A stretch of 63,580 bases of DNA, from positions 1 to 63,580 of the forward strand of contig JBQCHF010000034.1 of NCBI GenBank assembly GCA_051954955.1, written 5' to 3'. This stretch comes from JBQCHF01 sp051954955. Lineage in GTDB: Bacteria > Actinomycetota > Actinomycetes > Motilibacterales > Motilibacteraceae. The position numbers and the translations under genes were made by a program. The notes under the pieces were generated by a model. That model had not been told where the DNA came from and ran no database searches. It was given only the letters and a program-made list of their open reading frames with translations. Shown here in pieces: positions 6,684-15,428 of the stretch (position 1 is its first letter; the number at the start of each line of letters is the position of its first letter).

Positions 6684-8020
6684 GCGGAGATCCTCTCGAA
6701 GGTGCGGGACGTTCCGCTGGAACTTCTCGTCTTTGGGCGACCCGGACGTACGAACGAGGTGCCGATCGTCAGCGGAACGAGCAGGAAGGGGAGAACCTGG
6801 GTGCGCTCGCGGGCGAGGATGCCGAAGTTGCCGAAGGAGCTGAACGCCAGCACGAACGCGAGGGTGAAGACGAAGGACGCGACGACGAGGCGGTTTCGCA
6901 GCGCGGGGCGCAGAGCGCGGCGCCAGCGCTCCCGGGTGACGAGCCACCCGGACAGCAGCAGGAGAAACGTTCCCTCCGCCGAGGCGATGAGCGACTGCAG
7001 GTTGTGGGCCTCGTAGGGAAGCGGTCTGAAAAGCACGGTGATGGTCGCCCACGGAAGGTCGAGGGGCGTGCGGACCCGGGCGGGGGTGAACTCGGAGCCC
7101 CCCTGGGTGCTGCGCCGGGCGGCCTCGTCGAGAGTCCCCTGCACGCCCGAGACGGACAGGTCGTTCACCCCGAAGCTGCTGGCGGCCTTGGTCACCACCA
7201 GGTAGCCGGCCACGGCCAGCACAGCGAGCGCCAGGAGGGTGCGGAACCGCCCTGCCGTCACCTGCCGCTCCCCGCGTCCCAGCGCCATGCCCGCGATGAG
7301 GGCGGCCGCCACGAGGGCCGCGACGTTGGGCCGGACGAGGAGGAGGAACCCGAGGCCGGCGGCGACTGTCAGGTAGCCCAGGTGGCGCTTGGTGTAGACG
7401 CGGGCGGCGCCATAGACGCAGACGCCGATGCCGGCGAGTGCGAGCGATTCCTTGCCGATGCTCGACGGCCAGAAGAGGACCGACGGGAGGAACAGGAGCA
7501 GGGCCGAGTACCGGTAGGCATCCACCTGCGGGGCAGCCATCCGGACTGCACGGGTGCAGAGCACGGCGCCCCAGAAGCCGAGCCAGGAGAAGACGAGGAA
7601 GCCGCCGACGAAGGTCGGGCCGGTGACCGCGTAGACGATCCCGGTGATCTGCTCGACGTGGTGAGTTGCGGCGCCGCCCGGGGAGTTCGTCGTCCCGATG
7701 ACACCGCGTCGCACGCCGTGAAAGAGGATCTTGCCGGCCTGATCGTAACGGGTGGCATCACCCCCGCCGCTGTAGACCACCTGCAGCACGAAGTAGCGCG
7801 CGAGGGTCCCGGTCAGCTTCGCGAACAGGGCGAGGACGAGCAGGCCCGGCATGCGCGGGTCGGGGTCCCGGCGCCCCAGGGCCAGGAGGATCGGCACGCT
7901 GATCGTGATGAGAGCAGGAGCGACCACCAAGGCGCCCCCGACGTCCCACCCCTGTCGGTCGGTGATCCAGAAGACGGCTCCGGCGTAACCACCGGCTGCC
8001 AGTGCAGCGGCCACGTTCAT
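6680..8020 (-). CDS. Polytopic membrane protein, candidate polysaccharide polymerase
   Basis: 446 residues with about ten hydrophobic segments and a long external loop after VVYSGGGDATRYDQAG. Loops with conserved acidic and aromatic residues of this sort are seen in Wzy and EpsG-like polymerases. It lies inside a glycan operon with 4-base overlap to the aminotransferase. It probably polymerises repeat units at the outer face of the membrane, but it could also be a glycosyltransferase of the GT-C fold. The start at 8020 was chosen because a longer reading has arginine-rich, non-membrane sequence. Confidence 0.65.
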   Translation of the reverse strand: MNVAAALAAGGYAGAVFWITDRQGWDVGGALVVAPALITISVPILLALGRRDPDPRMPGLLVLALFAKLTGTLARYFVLQVVYSGGGDATRYDQAGKILFHGVRRGVIGTTNSPGGAATHHVEQITGIVYAVTGPTFVGGFLVFSWLGFWGAVLCTRAVRMAAPQVDAYRYSALLLFLPSVLFWPSSIGKESLALAGIGVCVYGAARVYTKRHLGYLTVAAGLGFLLLVRPNVAALVAAALIAGMALGRGERQVTAGRFRTLLALAVLAVAGYLVVTKAASSFGVNDLSVSGVQGTLDEAARRSTQGGSEFTPARVRTPLDLPWATITVLFRPLPYEAHNLQSLIASAEGTFLLLLSGWLVTRERWRRALRPALRNRLVVASFVFTLAFVLAFSSFGNFGILARERTQVLPFLLVPLTIGTSFVRPGRPKTRSSSGTSRTFERISA

Positions 8021-8042
8021 GGGGCTGAGCGAGCTGCGCACC

Positions 8043-9065
8043 TCAGAACACCTCGAGGTCGCCCAGGGACAACGACCAATCCGACAGTGCGCGGCCCGCG
8101 GACGGGGTCGCCAGGCCGGGGCGGACGGTGAGCACCATCCCCTGCCGGGGGATTGGGAGGTATCCGCGTCGGATCGCCGCGTTCCGCTCGGGCGCCGAAG
8201 GCAGGTGCACCGCGACATGGTCGATCCCCGGCGCCTTGGCCGCCGCCGACAGCACCAGCCCACGGGCGTCGTCGTCATCCGGCTTCGTCAGCAGCTCGGC
8301 GAGCGTGAGCTCCACCAGCGGCCCGCGGCGACGACGCCGGCCGATGCCGAGCCCGACCAGCTCGCCACCTCGCCGGGACGGGAAGACCTCGTAGCGCAGA
8401 CCGGGGACCTCGGCGTAGCGCCAACGCAGGAACTCGGGGGTCAACGGGGTGTGCAGCCCGTGCGGTCGACGGCCCAGCAGAGGCGTCAGGTGCCCGTCGT
8501 CGAGCAGGCCCGGAAGGACCTCGGCGGCCGACGACCCGTTCGCCCTGAGGTCTCCCGGGGGGACCGGCACGCGCCGGGCCGCGGCCACGGCGCCCCGGGC
8601 GAAGGCCAGCGGTCGGCGCACCCGGAGGCTGATGGGCAGTGCCCCGACCTCCTGCCAGCCCATCTTCAGGTAGCCCGGGCGACTGTTGGAGTTCGGCGTG
8701 TTGAAGACCAGGTCGATCTCATCGGCCCACCGCTCGAGCGCCGCGAGCGTGAGCCGCTTGAAGATGCCCCGACCCTGATGATCGGGGTGGGTGGCCGTGT
8801 CCACCATGCGCACGGCACGAAAATCCTCGTTGCCGAGGCGGAGCCGCCACCGCAGCAGGAAGCGCACGCCGACGACCGTTCCGCCCTCCACGGCCACCAG
8901 GGCGGGGGAGCGACCGAACGGGTTCTCCTGGTGCTTCCAGCGGAGGAATTCCGCCTCGCGCCGTCCCGTCGGGCCCCCGGCGAGGCTGGCGGTGAGCAGC
9001 GCCAGCACCTGCGCCTCGTCCCCGGGGAGCATCTCCCGGATCTCGAGCTGCGACGTCGCCGTCAT
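8043..9065 (-). CDS. GNAT-type acyltransferase of a glycan locus
   Basis: 340 residues. The first half has a GNAT core: VDTATHPDHQGRGIFKRL is the acetyl-CoA pyrophosphate loop region (about 95-112), and FLRWKHQENPFG is a short family motif. The second half has a related but weaker fold. It shares the LRWKHQ motif and general layout with the protein at 23017-23913, so the two are paralogues in one glycan locus. It probably acylates a sugar or lipid-linked intermediate, or acts on an amino sugar. Its start overlaps the stop of no other gene; its stop lies 22 bases before the membrane gene, and its start codon overlaps the end of the glycosyltransferase upstream (ATGA). Confidence 0.7.
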   Translation of the reverse strand: MTATSQLEIREMLPGDEAQVLALLTASLAGGPTGRREAEFLRWKHQENPFGRSPALVAVEGGTVVGVRFLLRWRLRLGNEDFRAVRMVDTATHPDHQGRGIFKRLTLAALERWADEIDLVFNTPNSNSRPGYLKMGWQEVGALPISLRVRRPLAFARGAVAAARRVPVPPGDLRANGSSAAEVLPGLLDDGHLTPLLGRRPHGLHTPLTPEFLRWRYAEVPGLRYEVFPSRRGGELVGLGIGRRRRRGPLVELTLAELLTKPDDDDARGLVLSAAAKAPGIDHVAVHLPSAPERNAAIRRGYLPIPRQGMVLTVRPGLATPSAGRALSDWSLSLGDLEVF

Positions 9066-10150
9066 CGCAGCAGCCCGTCGTAGATGCGCTCGAGCTCGCA
9101 CACGGTCTGGTCCAAGGAGAAGTCCTGTGAGGCGTGACGGGCCGCCTGGCCCAGTGTCTGCCGCAGGTCCTCGTCCGCCAGCACGCGGCTCAGGGCCTCG
9201 CTCAGCTCCGAGACGGCGCCGGGCGCGACGATCAGCCCGTTGACGCCGTCCGAGACGAGCTCGGGCATGCCCCCAGCGTTCGTGACCACCGGGGCGATGC
9301 CCGCGGCCATGGCCTCCTGAAGGGAGAGCGGCAGCCCTTCGAACCGGCTGCTGAGACAGAAGACGTCGAAGGCGGCGAGTAGCCTCGGCACGTCGTCACG
9401 CATGCCGAGGAAGTGCACCCGGTGCGCGGTGCCCAGCTCCGATGCCAGCGAGCGGAGCTCGGCCTCGAGCGGGCCGAGACCGACGAGCACGAGGTGCGCG
9501 TCGGCGACGGCGGCGTGCGCCCGAAGGAGGTTCGCGTGGTCCTTCTTCGGAGTGAAGTTGGCGACGCAGCCGATCACCGGTGCGTCGGCCGGCAGGCCGA
9601 GGAGCTCTCGAGCCGTCAGCCGGGCGTCCGTGCCGTGCGCCACGGCACGGGTGTCGATCCCGTGCCGAAGAACGTGCAGTGGTGAGCCGGGACGGACGCG
9701 CGTCCGGTCGATGCTCTCGGCCACGCTGGTGCTGACCGCGATCACCGCGTCGTTGCGCTGGTAGGTGGTCGCATTGGCCCACCGCGTGGCGCTGCGATAC
9801 CGGTCCCACATGTTGTGCTCGGTGTGTACGACGACCGCGCCCCGTGGGACGACGAGCCGGGCCGCGCTCGCCGGCACCGGAGCGTGCGTGTGCACGAGGT
9901 CGTACCGCTCCCGCGCGAGCAGTCGCTCGAGCCGCTGCGGCCACCGCGGGATCCGCCCGCTGCCGAGCGAGTGCACCCTGACCCCGTCGGCCTGGAGGCG
10001 GGCCACGAGAGCGTCCTTGCGCGCGAGCGTGTATGCCACGTCGACCTGGTAGCGACGAGGGTCGAGCAGGCCCGCGCTGCTGGCGAGAATCTGCTCCGCA
10101 CCCCCGCGTCCGAGCCCCTTGGTCAGCCAGAGAACGCGAGCCGGGGTCAC
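9062..10150 (-). CDS. Glycosyltransferase family 4
   Basis: 362 residues, GT-B fold. The N-terminus has the donor/acceptor glycine motif KGLGRGGAEQI, and the C-terminal half has the retaining GT4 signature SSRFEGLPLSLQEAMA with the E-x7-E pair. It transfers a sugar from a nucleotide donor to a lipid-linked oligosaccharide on the cytoplasmic side. The GTG start at 10150 overlaps the upstream stop (GTGA); the longer open frame upstream is a shadow of the nucleotidyltransferase gene. The sugar specificity cannot be read from the sequence. Confidence 0.88.
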   Translation of the reverse strand: MTPARVLWLTKGLGRGGAEQILASSAGLLDPRRYQVDVAYTLARKDALVARLQADGVRVHSLGSGRIPRWPQRLERLLARERYDLVHTHAPVPASAARLVVPRGAVVVHTEHNMWDRYRSATRWANATTYQRNDAVIAVSTSVAESIDRTRVRPGSPLHVLRHGIDTRAVAHGTDARLTARELLGLPADAPVIGCVANFTPKKDHANLLRAHAAVADAHLVLVGLGPLEAELRSLASELGTAHRVHFLGMRDDVPRLLAAFDVFCLSSRFEGLPLSLQEAMAAGIAPVVTNAGGMPELVSDGVNGLIVAPGAVSELSEALSRVLADEDLRQTLGQAARHASQDFSLDQTVCELERIYDGLLR

Positions 10151-11313
10151 GCCGTCTCCTCCGCGGGCGGCTCGCTGCCGCGGCGCTTGCTGCCGGACCA
10201 TCCGCGCGCGGCACGTTGGACCCGCTGCTGGAGGGTCAGCTCCCGGCCACCGAGCCGGCCGCTGCTGGGAAAGGCGAGGGACCAGCCGAAGGTCAGCCGC
10301 TCGGTGAGCGGCAGCGTCTTCAGCGCCAGCCAGGAGAGCTCGGCGTACTTCGCGCCGTCCTTGTGATAGGCCGCGAGGGCCCGCCCCTCTTCCGGGCTCG
10401 GCTGGTACTTGCGCGCCCACTCCGACAGCGCGGTGGCGTCGGCGATCGCCAACGACCGCCAGCTGCGGCGGATCGCCGCTGCCAGCACCACCTCGCAGCC
10501 CCAGCGTCGGGCCAGGTCCCGCACCGCGAGCGGGTCGACCTGACCGCTGAGGACCAGCTGGGCGATGTCGCGCTGGGGGACCAGCCGAGGCACCCGGTCG
10601 CCCAGGGCGGTGTGGAAGCAGGCGTGCACCAGCCGCAGCTCGGGGACCAGTGCGGTGAGCTGGTGGCCGGCCACGCGGAACGGCTGCGCGTCCGCCCAGA
10701 GGTCCTCGATGCGGATGGTGAGCCCGAAGGGACCCATCGCGAAGGTGCGGTGCAGGTCGAGCTCGAACCCGGTCTCGGCCACGAAGGTGGCGCCCTTGCC
10801 GAAGCGGCGGTCGAAGCCGGGGCGCGGTTCGGCCACCGGCCGGGTGAAGCCGTGGTCGGCCAGATGCCGGGCGGCCGCGTCGATCTGATCAGGGCGCACC
10901 AGCAGGTCGATGTCGCTGGACTGCCGCCACGAGGGGTCCGGGTAGTCCAGGTGCGCCGCGGCGACGCCCTTGAGGTTGCGCGTCTCGATGCCCTGCGCGC
11001 CGAGCTCGTCGACCATGCGCACCGTGGCGCGCTCGAGGTGCACGTTCCAGCGCATCGCCTCGGTCCACGCCTCGTCCACCGCCAGCTCCTGCTCCGGGGT
11101 GAGCGGGAGCCGGCCGTCGACGGCGGAGCGGGTGAGCAGCCCGACCAGTCGCTGCCGGCGGGCCTCCGCCAGCAGCACGTCGAACTCTGGGACTGCCAAC
11201 GGCTCCTTGGGCCACTCGTGCAGCGAACCGAGCAGGCCGTGCGATGCGACGGTCTCGAGCAGGCGGGCGGACGGCTCGGCCAAGGGCAGCAGGTCGGCAG
11301 CCGCGGTCGTCAT
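10147..11313 (-). CDS. NTP_transf_5-type nucleotidyltransferase family protein
   Basis: 388 residues of the uncharacterised nucleotidyltransferase family often found beside PqqD-like genes in exopolysaccharide and lasso-peptide loci. The catalytic-looking motif RQSSDIDLLV (D134 and D136) follows the helix NLKGVAAAHLDYPD. The family is predicted to transfer a nucleotide to an unknown acceptor. It overlaps the PqqD gene upstream (ATGA) and the glycosyltransferase downstream (GTGA), so it is in the middle of the glycan operon. The presence of a PqqD partner suggests a peptide substrate, but none is known. Confidence 0.75.
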   Translation of the reverse strand: MTTAAADLLPLAEPSARLLETVASHGLLGSLHEWPKEPLAVPEFDVLLAEARRQRLVGLLTRSAVDGRLPLTPEQELAVDEAWTEAMRWNVHLERATVRMVDELGAQGIETRNLKGVAAAHLDYPDPSWRQSSDIDLLVRPDQIDAAARHLADHGFTRPVAEPRPGFDRRFGKGATFVAETGFELDLHRTFAMGPFGLTIRIEDLWADAQPFRVAGHQLTALVPELRLVHACFHTALGDRVPRLVPQRDIAQLVLSGQVDPLAVRDLARRWGCEVVLAAAIRRSWRSLAIADATALSEWARKYQPSPEEGRALAAYHKDGAKYAELSWLALKTLPLTERLTFGWSLAFPSSGRLGGRELTLQQRVQRAARGWSGSKRRGSEPPAEETA

Positions 11314-11597
11314 CGCCGCGTCACCAGCCCGGCCTCATGCAGGGCGAGCAGCCCCGCCTCGACGTCGGCCTCGATGTCCTGGGCCGCGACGCCGAACTGC
11401 TCGGCGAGCGATGCGGCGAGCTCGCCGAGGGTCCGGCCCTGGTTGAGACGCCGCCACATGGCAGCCGCCGTGGCGTCCAGGACCACCGCGTTGTCGTCGT
11501 CCGGCCTCAGCGCGACGATGCGATCGCCGCGGTCGCGGTGGAACACCCCGGCGCGGCGGACCCACCGTTCCGTGCCCACCGACGTCTCCACGCTCAT
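11310..11597 (-). CDS. PqqD-family protein in the glycan operon
   Basis: 95 residues with the PqqD layout: NAVVLDATAAAMWRRLNQGRT, then a helix and LLALHEAGLVTRR. It is the fourth PqqD-like domain within 11 kb. It sits between the Wzz/CpsD-type gene and the nucleotidyltransferase with 4-base overlaps on both sides. Such trios occur in exopolysaccharide loci of other bacteria, but their role has not been explained. Confidence 0.8.
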   Translation of the reverse strand: MSVETSVGTERWVRRAGVFHRDRGDRIVALRPDDDNAVVLDATAAAMWRRLNQGRTLGELAASLAEQFGVAAQDIEADVEAGLLALHEAGLVTRR

Positions 11598-13291
11598 CCC
11601 CCCACCCGCTCGACGTCCTCGTGGGCCGGCCCGGGCCGACGCCGGGACCTGCTGGGGCTGCGCCGGCCGGGCAGGGACGGGCGCCACCGACGGCCCGGGG
11701 TGCCGCTGGGGCGGACCGCCGGGGTCTCGGAGCCGACGATGACCACGCCGAGCACCTCCGCGTTGAGCCGCTCGAGCAGCTCGCCGGCGCGCTGCGCCTC
11801 ACCCGGATTGGTCTTCCCAGCCGCGCTGAGCAGCACGGTGGTGTCGGCGTAGGGGAGAACGTCGATCGCGTCCGAGCCGCTGAGCAGCGGGGGGCTGTCC
11901 ACCAGCACCACATCTGCACGCTGAGAGGCGGCGTCGATGATGTCGCCCATGGCCGCGGTGACGACGCCTGGTGCCCAGTCCTCGGAACCGGCGGTCACCA
12001 GGTCGACGCCGCGCAGCGAGGTGGGGCGCATGTATCCGTCCAGGTCGCGGACCCGGCCGGTTCCGGCCAGGTCGCTGAGCCCACGGGCCTCCGGAACGTC
12101 GAGGAACAGGTGGGCCTGCGGGTTGCGCAGGTCGAAATCGAGCACCAGGACGCGCTTGCCGGTCTCGGCGAAGGCCGCGGCCAGGTTGGCGATCGTGCTC
12201 GTCTTGCCGGCTCCCGGGCCGGGGCTGGTGACCAGCACGACCGATCCGCGGCCCTCCCGGTCGACCTGCCGGCGCGCGGCGTCGTCGTAGCGAGAACCCG
12301 GTCCGCTCGTGGGGAGCAGCACGAGGGTGGCGCGCAGCCCCCGGTAGGCCTCGGCCACCGCCGACTCCGGGGCGGAGCGCACCAGCACGGCGTAGTCGCG
12401 CCGCTCGCGCCGCTTGGCCAGCGGCACCTCGGCCACCACGGGCAGCCCGAAAGCGGCGGAGGTGGCGGCACGGGTGCGGGGCCTGGTGTCCAGGCGCTCG
12501 AGAAGGAGCACCCCGCCGGCGCCCAGGGCCAGCCCGAGGAGCAGTCCCGCCACGGTCTTGAGGGGACGGCTGTGCGGACTGGTGATCGCCGCCACCGTGC
12601 CGCCGCTGCCGGTCGGGACGGCCACCGGGGCCTGCAGCAGGGTGAGCCCGACGTCGCCGGGGCTCTGCGACTGCACGGCGGCCAACTGGCGGATGAGGGC
12701 GGTGTACTGGTCCTGCAAGGCGTTGGCCTGGGCGGTGAGCAGGTCCTGGTCGATGCCGGAGGCGGCGCTGGCTTTCACCCTGGTCTGCTGGATGGTGGTG
12801 GCCAGCCGCTTCACGCTGTCGGTGAGGTTCTTGACCTGCTGGTCCTGCCGTGCGGTGACCTGCGCTGCCAGTGAGGCGATGGTTGCGTCGCCGAAGGCGG
12901 TCGCCAGCTTCTCGGCCTGCGCCGGCTGCTCGTCGGTTGCGCTGATGGTGAAGGTGCCCAGCTTCGGGTCGCCCGAGGCGGTGATCTTCGCCGCCAGCAG
13001 CGGCCCCTGACCGGGCTGACCGAGCGCCTTGGCCGCGCGCTGCGGGATATCGCCGGCGGTCACGAACGTCTGCAGCAGGGTCAGGTTCGGCAGCGCGCTG
13101 TTCTGCTGGTCCGCGATGTAGGTGGCGGTGGCCCGGTAGGTGACGCCGGGGCTGGCGACGGGCGACTGGCTGGGCGGAGGGGGCGTGGGCGACGTGACCC
13201 ACGCGATGCCGGCCGCGAGCAGCCCCGCCACCACCGGGACGACCCAGCGGCGGCGCAGCCCCCGGAGCAGGTCCACCAGGCTCTTGTTCAC
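11594..13291 (-). CDS. Wzz/CpsD-type chain-length regulator and ATPase fusion
   Basis: 565 residues. Two membrane segments (about 16-33 and 245-265) enclose an extracytoplasmic coiled-coil region (about 120-220). The cytoplasmic C-terminal ATPase has Walker A SPGPGAGKTST (356-366), Walker A' VLVLDFDLRNP (381-391) and Walker B VVLVDSPP (461-468). This is the bacterial tyrosine-kinase layout that controls chain length and export of capsular or exopolysaccharide. The expected C-terminal tyrosine cluster is absent; the tail is instead Arg/Pro/Ser-rich. Autophosphorylation on a tyrosine tail is therefore unlikely. It overlaps the PqqD gene and the dehydratase gene by 4 bases each. Confidence 0.85.
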   Translation of the reverse strand: MNKSLVDLLRGLRRRWVVPVVAGLLAAGIAWVTSPTPPPPSQSPVASPGVTYRATATYIADQQNSALPNLTLLQTFVTAGDIPQRAAKALGQPGQGPLLAAKITASGDPKLGTFTISATDEQPAQAEKLATAFGDATIASLAAQVTARQDQQVKNLTDSVKRLATTIQQTRVKASAASGIDQDLLTAQANALQDQYTALIRQLAAVQSQSPGDVGLTLLQAPVAVPTGSGGTVAAITSPHSRPLKTVAGLLLGLALGAGGVLLLERLDTRPRTRAATSAAFGLPVVAEVPLAKRRERRDYAVLVRSAPESAVAEAYRGLRATLVLLPTSGPGSRYDDAARRQVDREGRGSVVLVTSPGPGAGKTSTIANLAAAFAETGKRVLVLDFDLRNPQAHLFLDVPEARGLSDLAGTGRVRDLDGYMRPTSLRGVDLVTAGSEDWAPGVVTAAMGDIIDAASQRADVVLVDSPPLLSGSDAIDVLPYADTTVLLSAAGKTNPGEAQRAGELLERLNAEVLGVVIVGSETPAVRPSGTPGRRWRPSLPGRRSPSRSRRRPGPAHEDVERVGG

Positions 13292-15318
13292 GATGAGACG
13301 GCCGCCTCGTTGTCGATGGACGAGTCGACGATCACGATGGTCCGCTCGCCGGCCTGAACGGGGACAGACGAGTGCAGATCACTCGTCCGGCGGCAGAGCC
13401 GGCGGTCGGCGCCGCGCGCGGCGGCGGCGTCCTGGTCGCTAGCCCGGCGACGGAAGCCGAGGCGCAGGAGCCCGTCTCGGTGGGCCCGCACTCGGCTGTG
13501 CGCCAGGTCCATCACCAGCTCGCGGACGTCCTCCTCGCGGGCGTGCTCGCACAGGTAGGTGAAGGCGCGCACGGCGGCGGCGATGTCGGCGGCCGGGAGC
13601 GGGCTGGGCACGAGACGGGTGACCGCCGGGTGTCGGGTGGGGTGGGGAAGCTCGTCGGCCTCGGCGAGCACCTCGTGCAGCTTCTCGCCGGGGCGCACCC
13701 CGGTGACGCGGATCTCGATGTCGGTGCCGACCCGGAGGCCCTGCATCCGGATCAGCCGCTCGGCCAGCTGCACGATCGGCACCGGCTTGCCCATGTCCAG
13801 CATGAAGATCTCGCCTCCCTCGGAGAGGGTGGCGGCCTGCAGCACGAGGGCCACCGCCTCGGGGATGCTCATGAAGAACCGGGTCATCCGCGGGTCGGTG
13901 ATGGTGACCGGGCCGCCCTCGCTGATCTGCCGGATGAAGGTCGGGACGACGCTGCCGCGGCTGCCGAGCACGTTCCCGAACCGGACCGCGCAGTAGCGGC
14001 CGCCCTCCGGGCGCGCGTGCAGGACGACCTGCTCACCGATCCGCTTGCTCGCCCCCATCACACTGCTCGGACTGACCGCCTTGTCGGTGCTGACGAACAC
14101 GAACGTGCCGGTGCCGACCGCGGCGGCCGCGGCCACCACGTTGTCGGTGCCGCAGACGTTGGTGCGGGCGGCCTCGATCGGGTGCGACTCGAGCAGCGGG
14201 ACGTGCTTGTGCGCCGCGGCGTGGAAGACCACCTCGGGGCGGCGCTCGGCGAAGATCCGGTTGATGACCGCGCGCTCGCGCACGTCGGCCAGCAGCTGGG
14301 TGCCCGGGGCGCCGAGCTTGCTCATCGTGTCGTGCAGGTGCGTCTCGTCGTGGTCGAGCAGGTAGAGCTCGGCCGGGTCCAGCGCGGCGACCTGGCGGGC
14401 GATCTCGCTGCCGATGCTGCCGCCGGCGCCGGTGATGAGCACCCGCTTGCCGGCGATGAGCGAGTAGACGGCGGCCAGGTCGGTGGAGCGCTGCTGCCGG
14501 CCGAGCAGGTCGTCGATCTGCAGCTCGCGCAGGTCTGCCAGCTGCACGCGGCCGGGCACCAGCTCGCTCACCTGGGGGAGGATCCGCAGCGGCACCTCGG
14601 CGGCGTCGCACAGGTCCGCCACCCTCCGGATCAGCTCCTGGTCGGCGCTGGGCACGGCGAGCAGCACCTGCTCGGCCTTGGTGCGCTCCACCAGCTCGGG
14701 CAGGCTGTCCACAAAGCCCACGACCGGCACCCCGAGCAGCACCTTGCCGTGGTTGGTCACGTCGTCGTCGAGCGCGGCGACCGGGAGGTAGACGTCGGGG
14801 TCCCGGCGCATGGCCCGGATCAGCGCCGCGCCCGCCTCGCCTACGCCCACGACAACCGCCGGGACACCTCGCGGGGCACGCGAGGGCTGGCGGCGGACGA
14901 GCAGCCGCGAGCGGAAGCGCAGGCCGCCGGCCAGCAGCAGGTAGAGCAGCTGGCCGAAGAGGATCACCGAGAGGGGCACGATCCGGTGCGGGAGGTCGAT
15001 GGCGACGAGCAGCAGGGTGGCGACGACCGTGCTGCGCACCAGCCGGCGCGCCTCGATGATGCTGGCGTGCGCCCAGAGGGAGGCGTAGAGCAGGTGCCCG
15101 GCGTGCGTGCCGATGGTGACCGCGACGGCCACCGCGACGAAGACCGCCTCCGACGCCCAGTAGTCGGCGGGCACGTGCCCATCGAAGCGGGCGAGCAGCG
15201 CGAGGGCGGAGGAAAGGGCAACCAGGACGAGGTCGGCGGTGGCCGCGCGCAGCTCGAACCGACGACCGCGGATGCGTGCAGTAGCCACTAGCCGAAACTC
15301 CCCCCCCAGGGCGTTCAC
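13288..15318 (-). CDS. Membrane-bound nucleotide-sugar 4,6-dehydratase (WbpM/PglF/CapD type)
   Basis: 676 residues from a GTG start. About four membrane segments (25-130), a first Rossmann-like domain (152-260), then an SDR-type domain with TGAGGSIG (296-303). The catalytic elements are STDK (410-413) and MGASK (421-425), with Met replacing the usual Tyr, as in the large WbpM/PglF dehydratases. It removes water from UDP-GlcNAc (or a similar donor) to give a 4-keto-6-deoxy sugar at the membrane. It overlaps the Wzz/CpsD-type gene by 4 bases. A C-terminal tail of about 60 residues after the core has no clear motif. The promoter may lie at 15362-15367 (GATACT on this strand), but this is weak. 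Confidence 0.9.
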   Translation of the reverse strand: MNALGGEFRLVATARIRGRRFELRAATADLVLVALSSALALLARFDGHVPADYWASEAVFVAVAVAVTIGTHAGHLLYASLWAHASIIEARRLVRSTVVATLLLVAIDLPHRIVPLSVILFGQLLYLLLAGGLRFRSRLLVRRQPSRAPRGVPAVVVGVGEAGAALIRAMRRDPDVYLPVAALDDDVTNHGKVLLGVPVVGFVDSLPELVERTKAEQVLLAVPSADQELIRRVADLCDAAEVPLRILPQVSELVPGRVQLADLRELQIDDLLGRQQRSTDLAAVYSLIAGKRVLITGAGGSIGSEIARQVAALDPAELYLLDHDETHLHDTMSKLGAPGTQLLADVRERAVINRIFAERRPEVVFHAAAHKHVPLLESHPIEAARTNVCGTDNVVAAAAAVGTGTFVFVSTDKAVSPSSVMGASKRIGEQVVLHARPEGGRYCAVRFGNVLGSRGSVVPTFIRQISEGGPVTITDPRMTRFFMSIPEAVALVLQAATLSEGGEIFMLDMGKPVPIVQLAERLIRMQGLRVGTDIEIRVTGVRPGEKLHEVLAEADELPHPTRHPAVTRLVPSPLPAADIAAAVRAFTYLCEHAREEDVRELVMDLAHSRVRAHRDGLLRLGFRRRASDQDAAAARGADRRLCRRTSDLHSSVPVQAGERTIVIVDSSIDNEAAVSS

Positions 15319-15428
15319 CCCGGTAGCGCTGACGAATCACCCGATGGGGCGACGCGCGGTGAGTATCATGCCGCACTCTGCGACCTTGCGTAACGGGTCT
15401 TCCGGACTTTCACCCGATTAGCGCCTAC

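Noticed and set aside
15319..15428. Possible extra gene between the dehydratase and the glycosyltransferase
   Set aside because: Only 110 bases, with no conserved frame or ribosome binding site; it probably holds a promoter for the dehydratase run.
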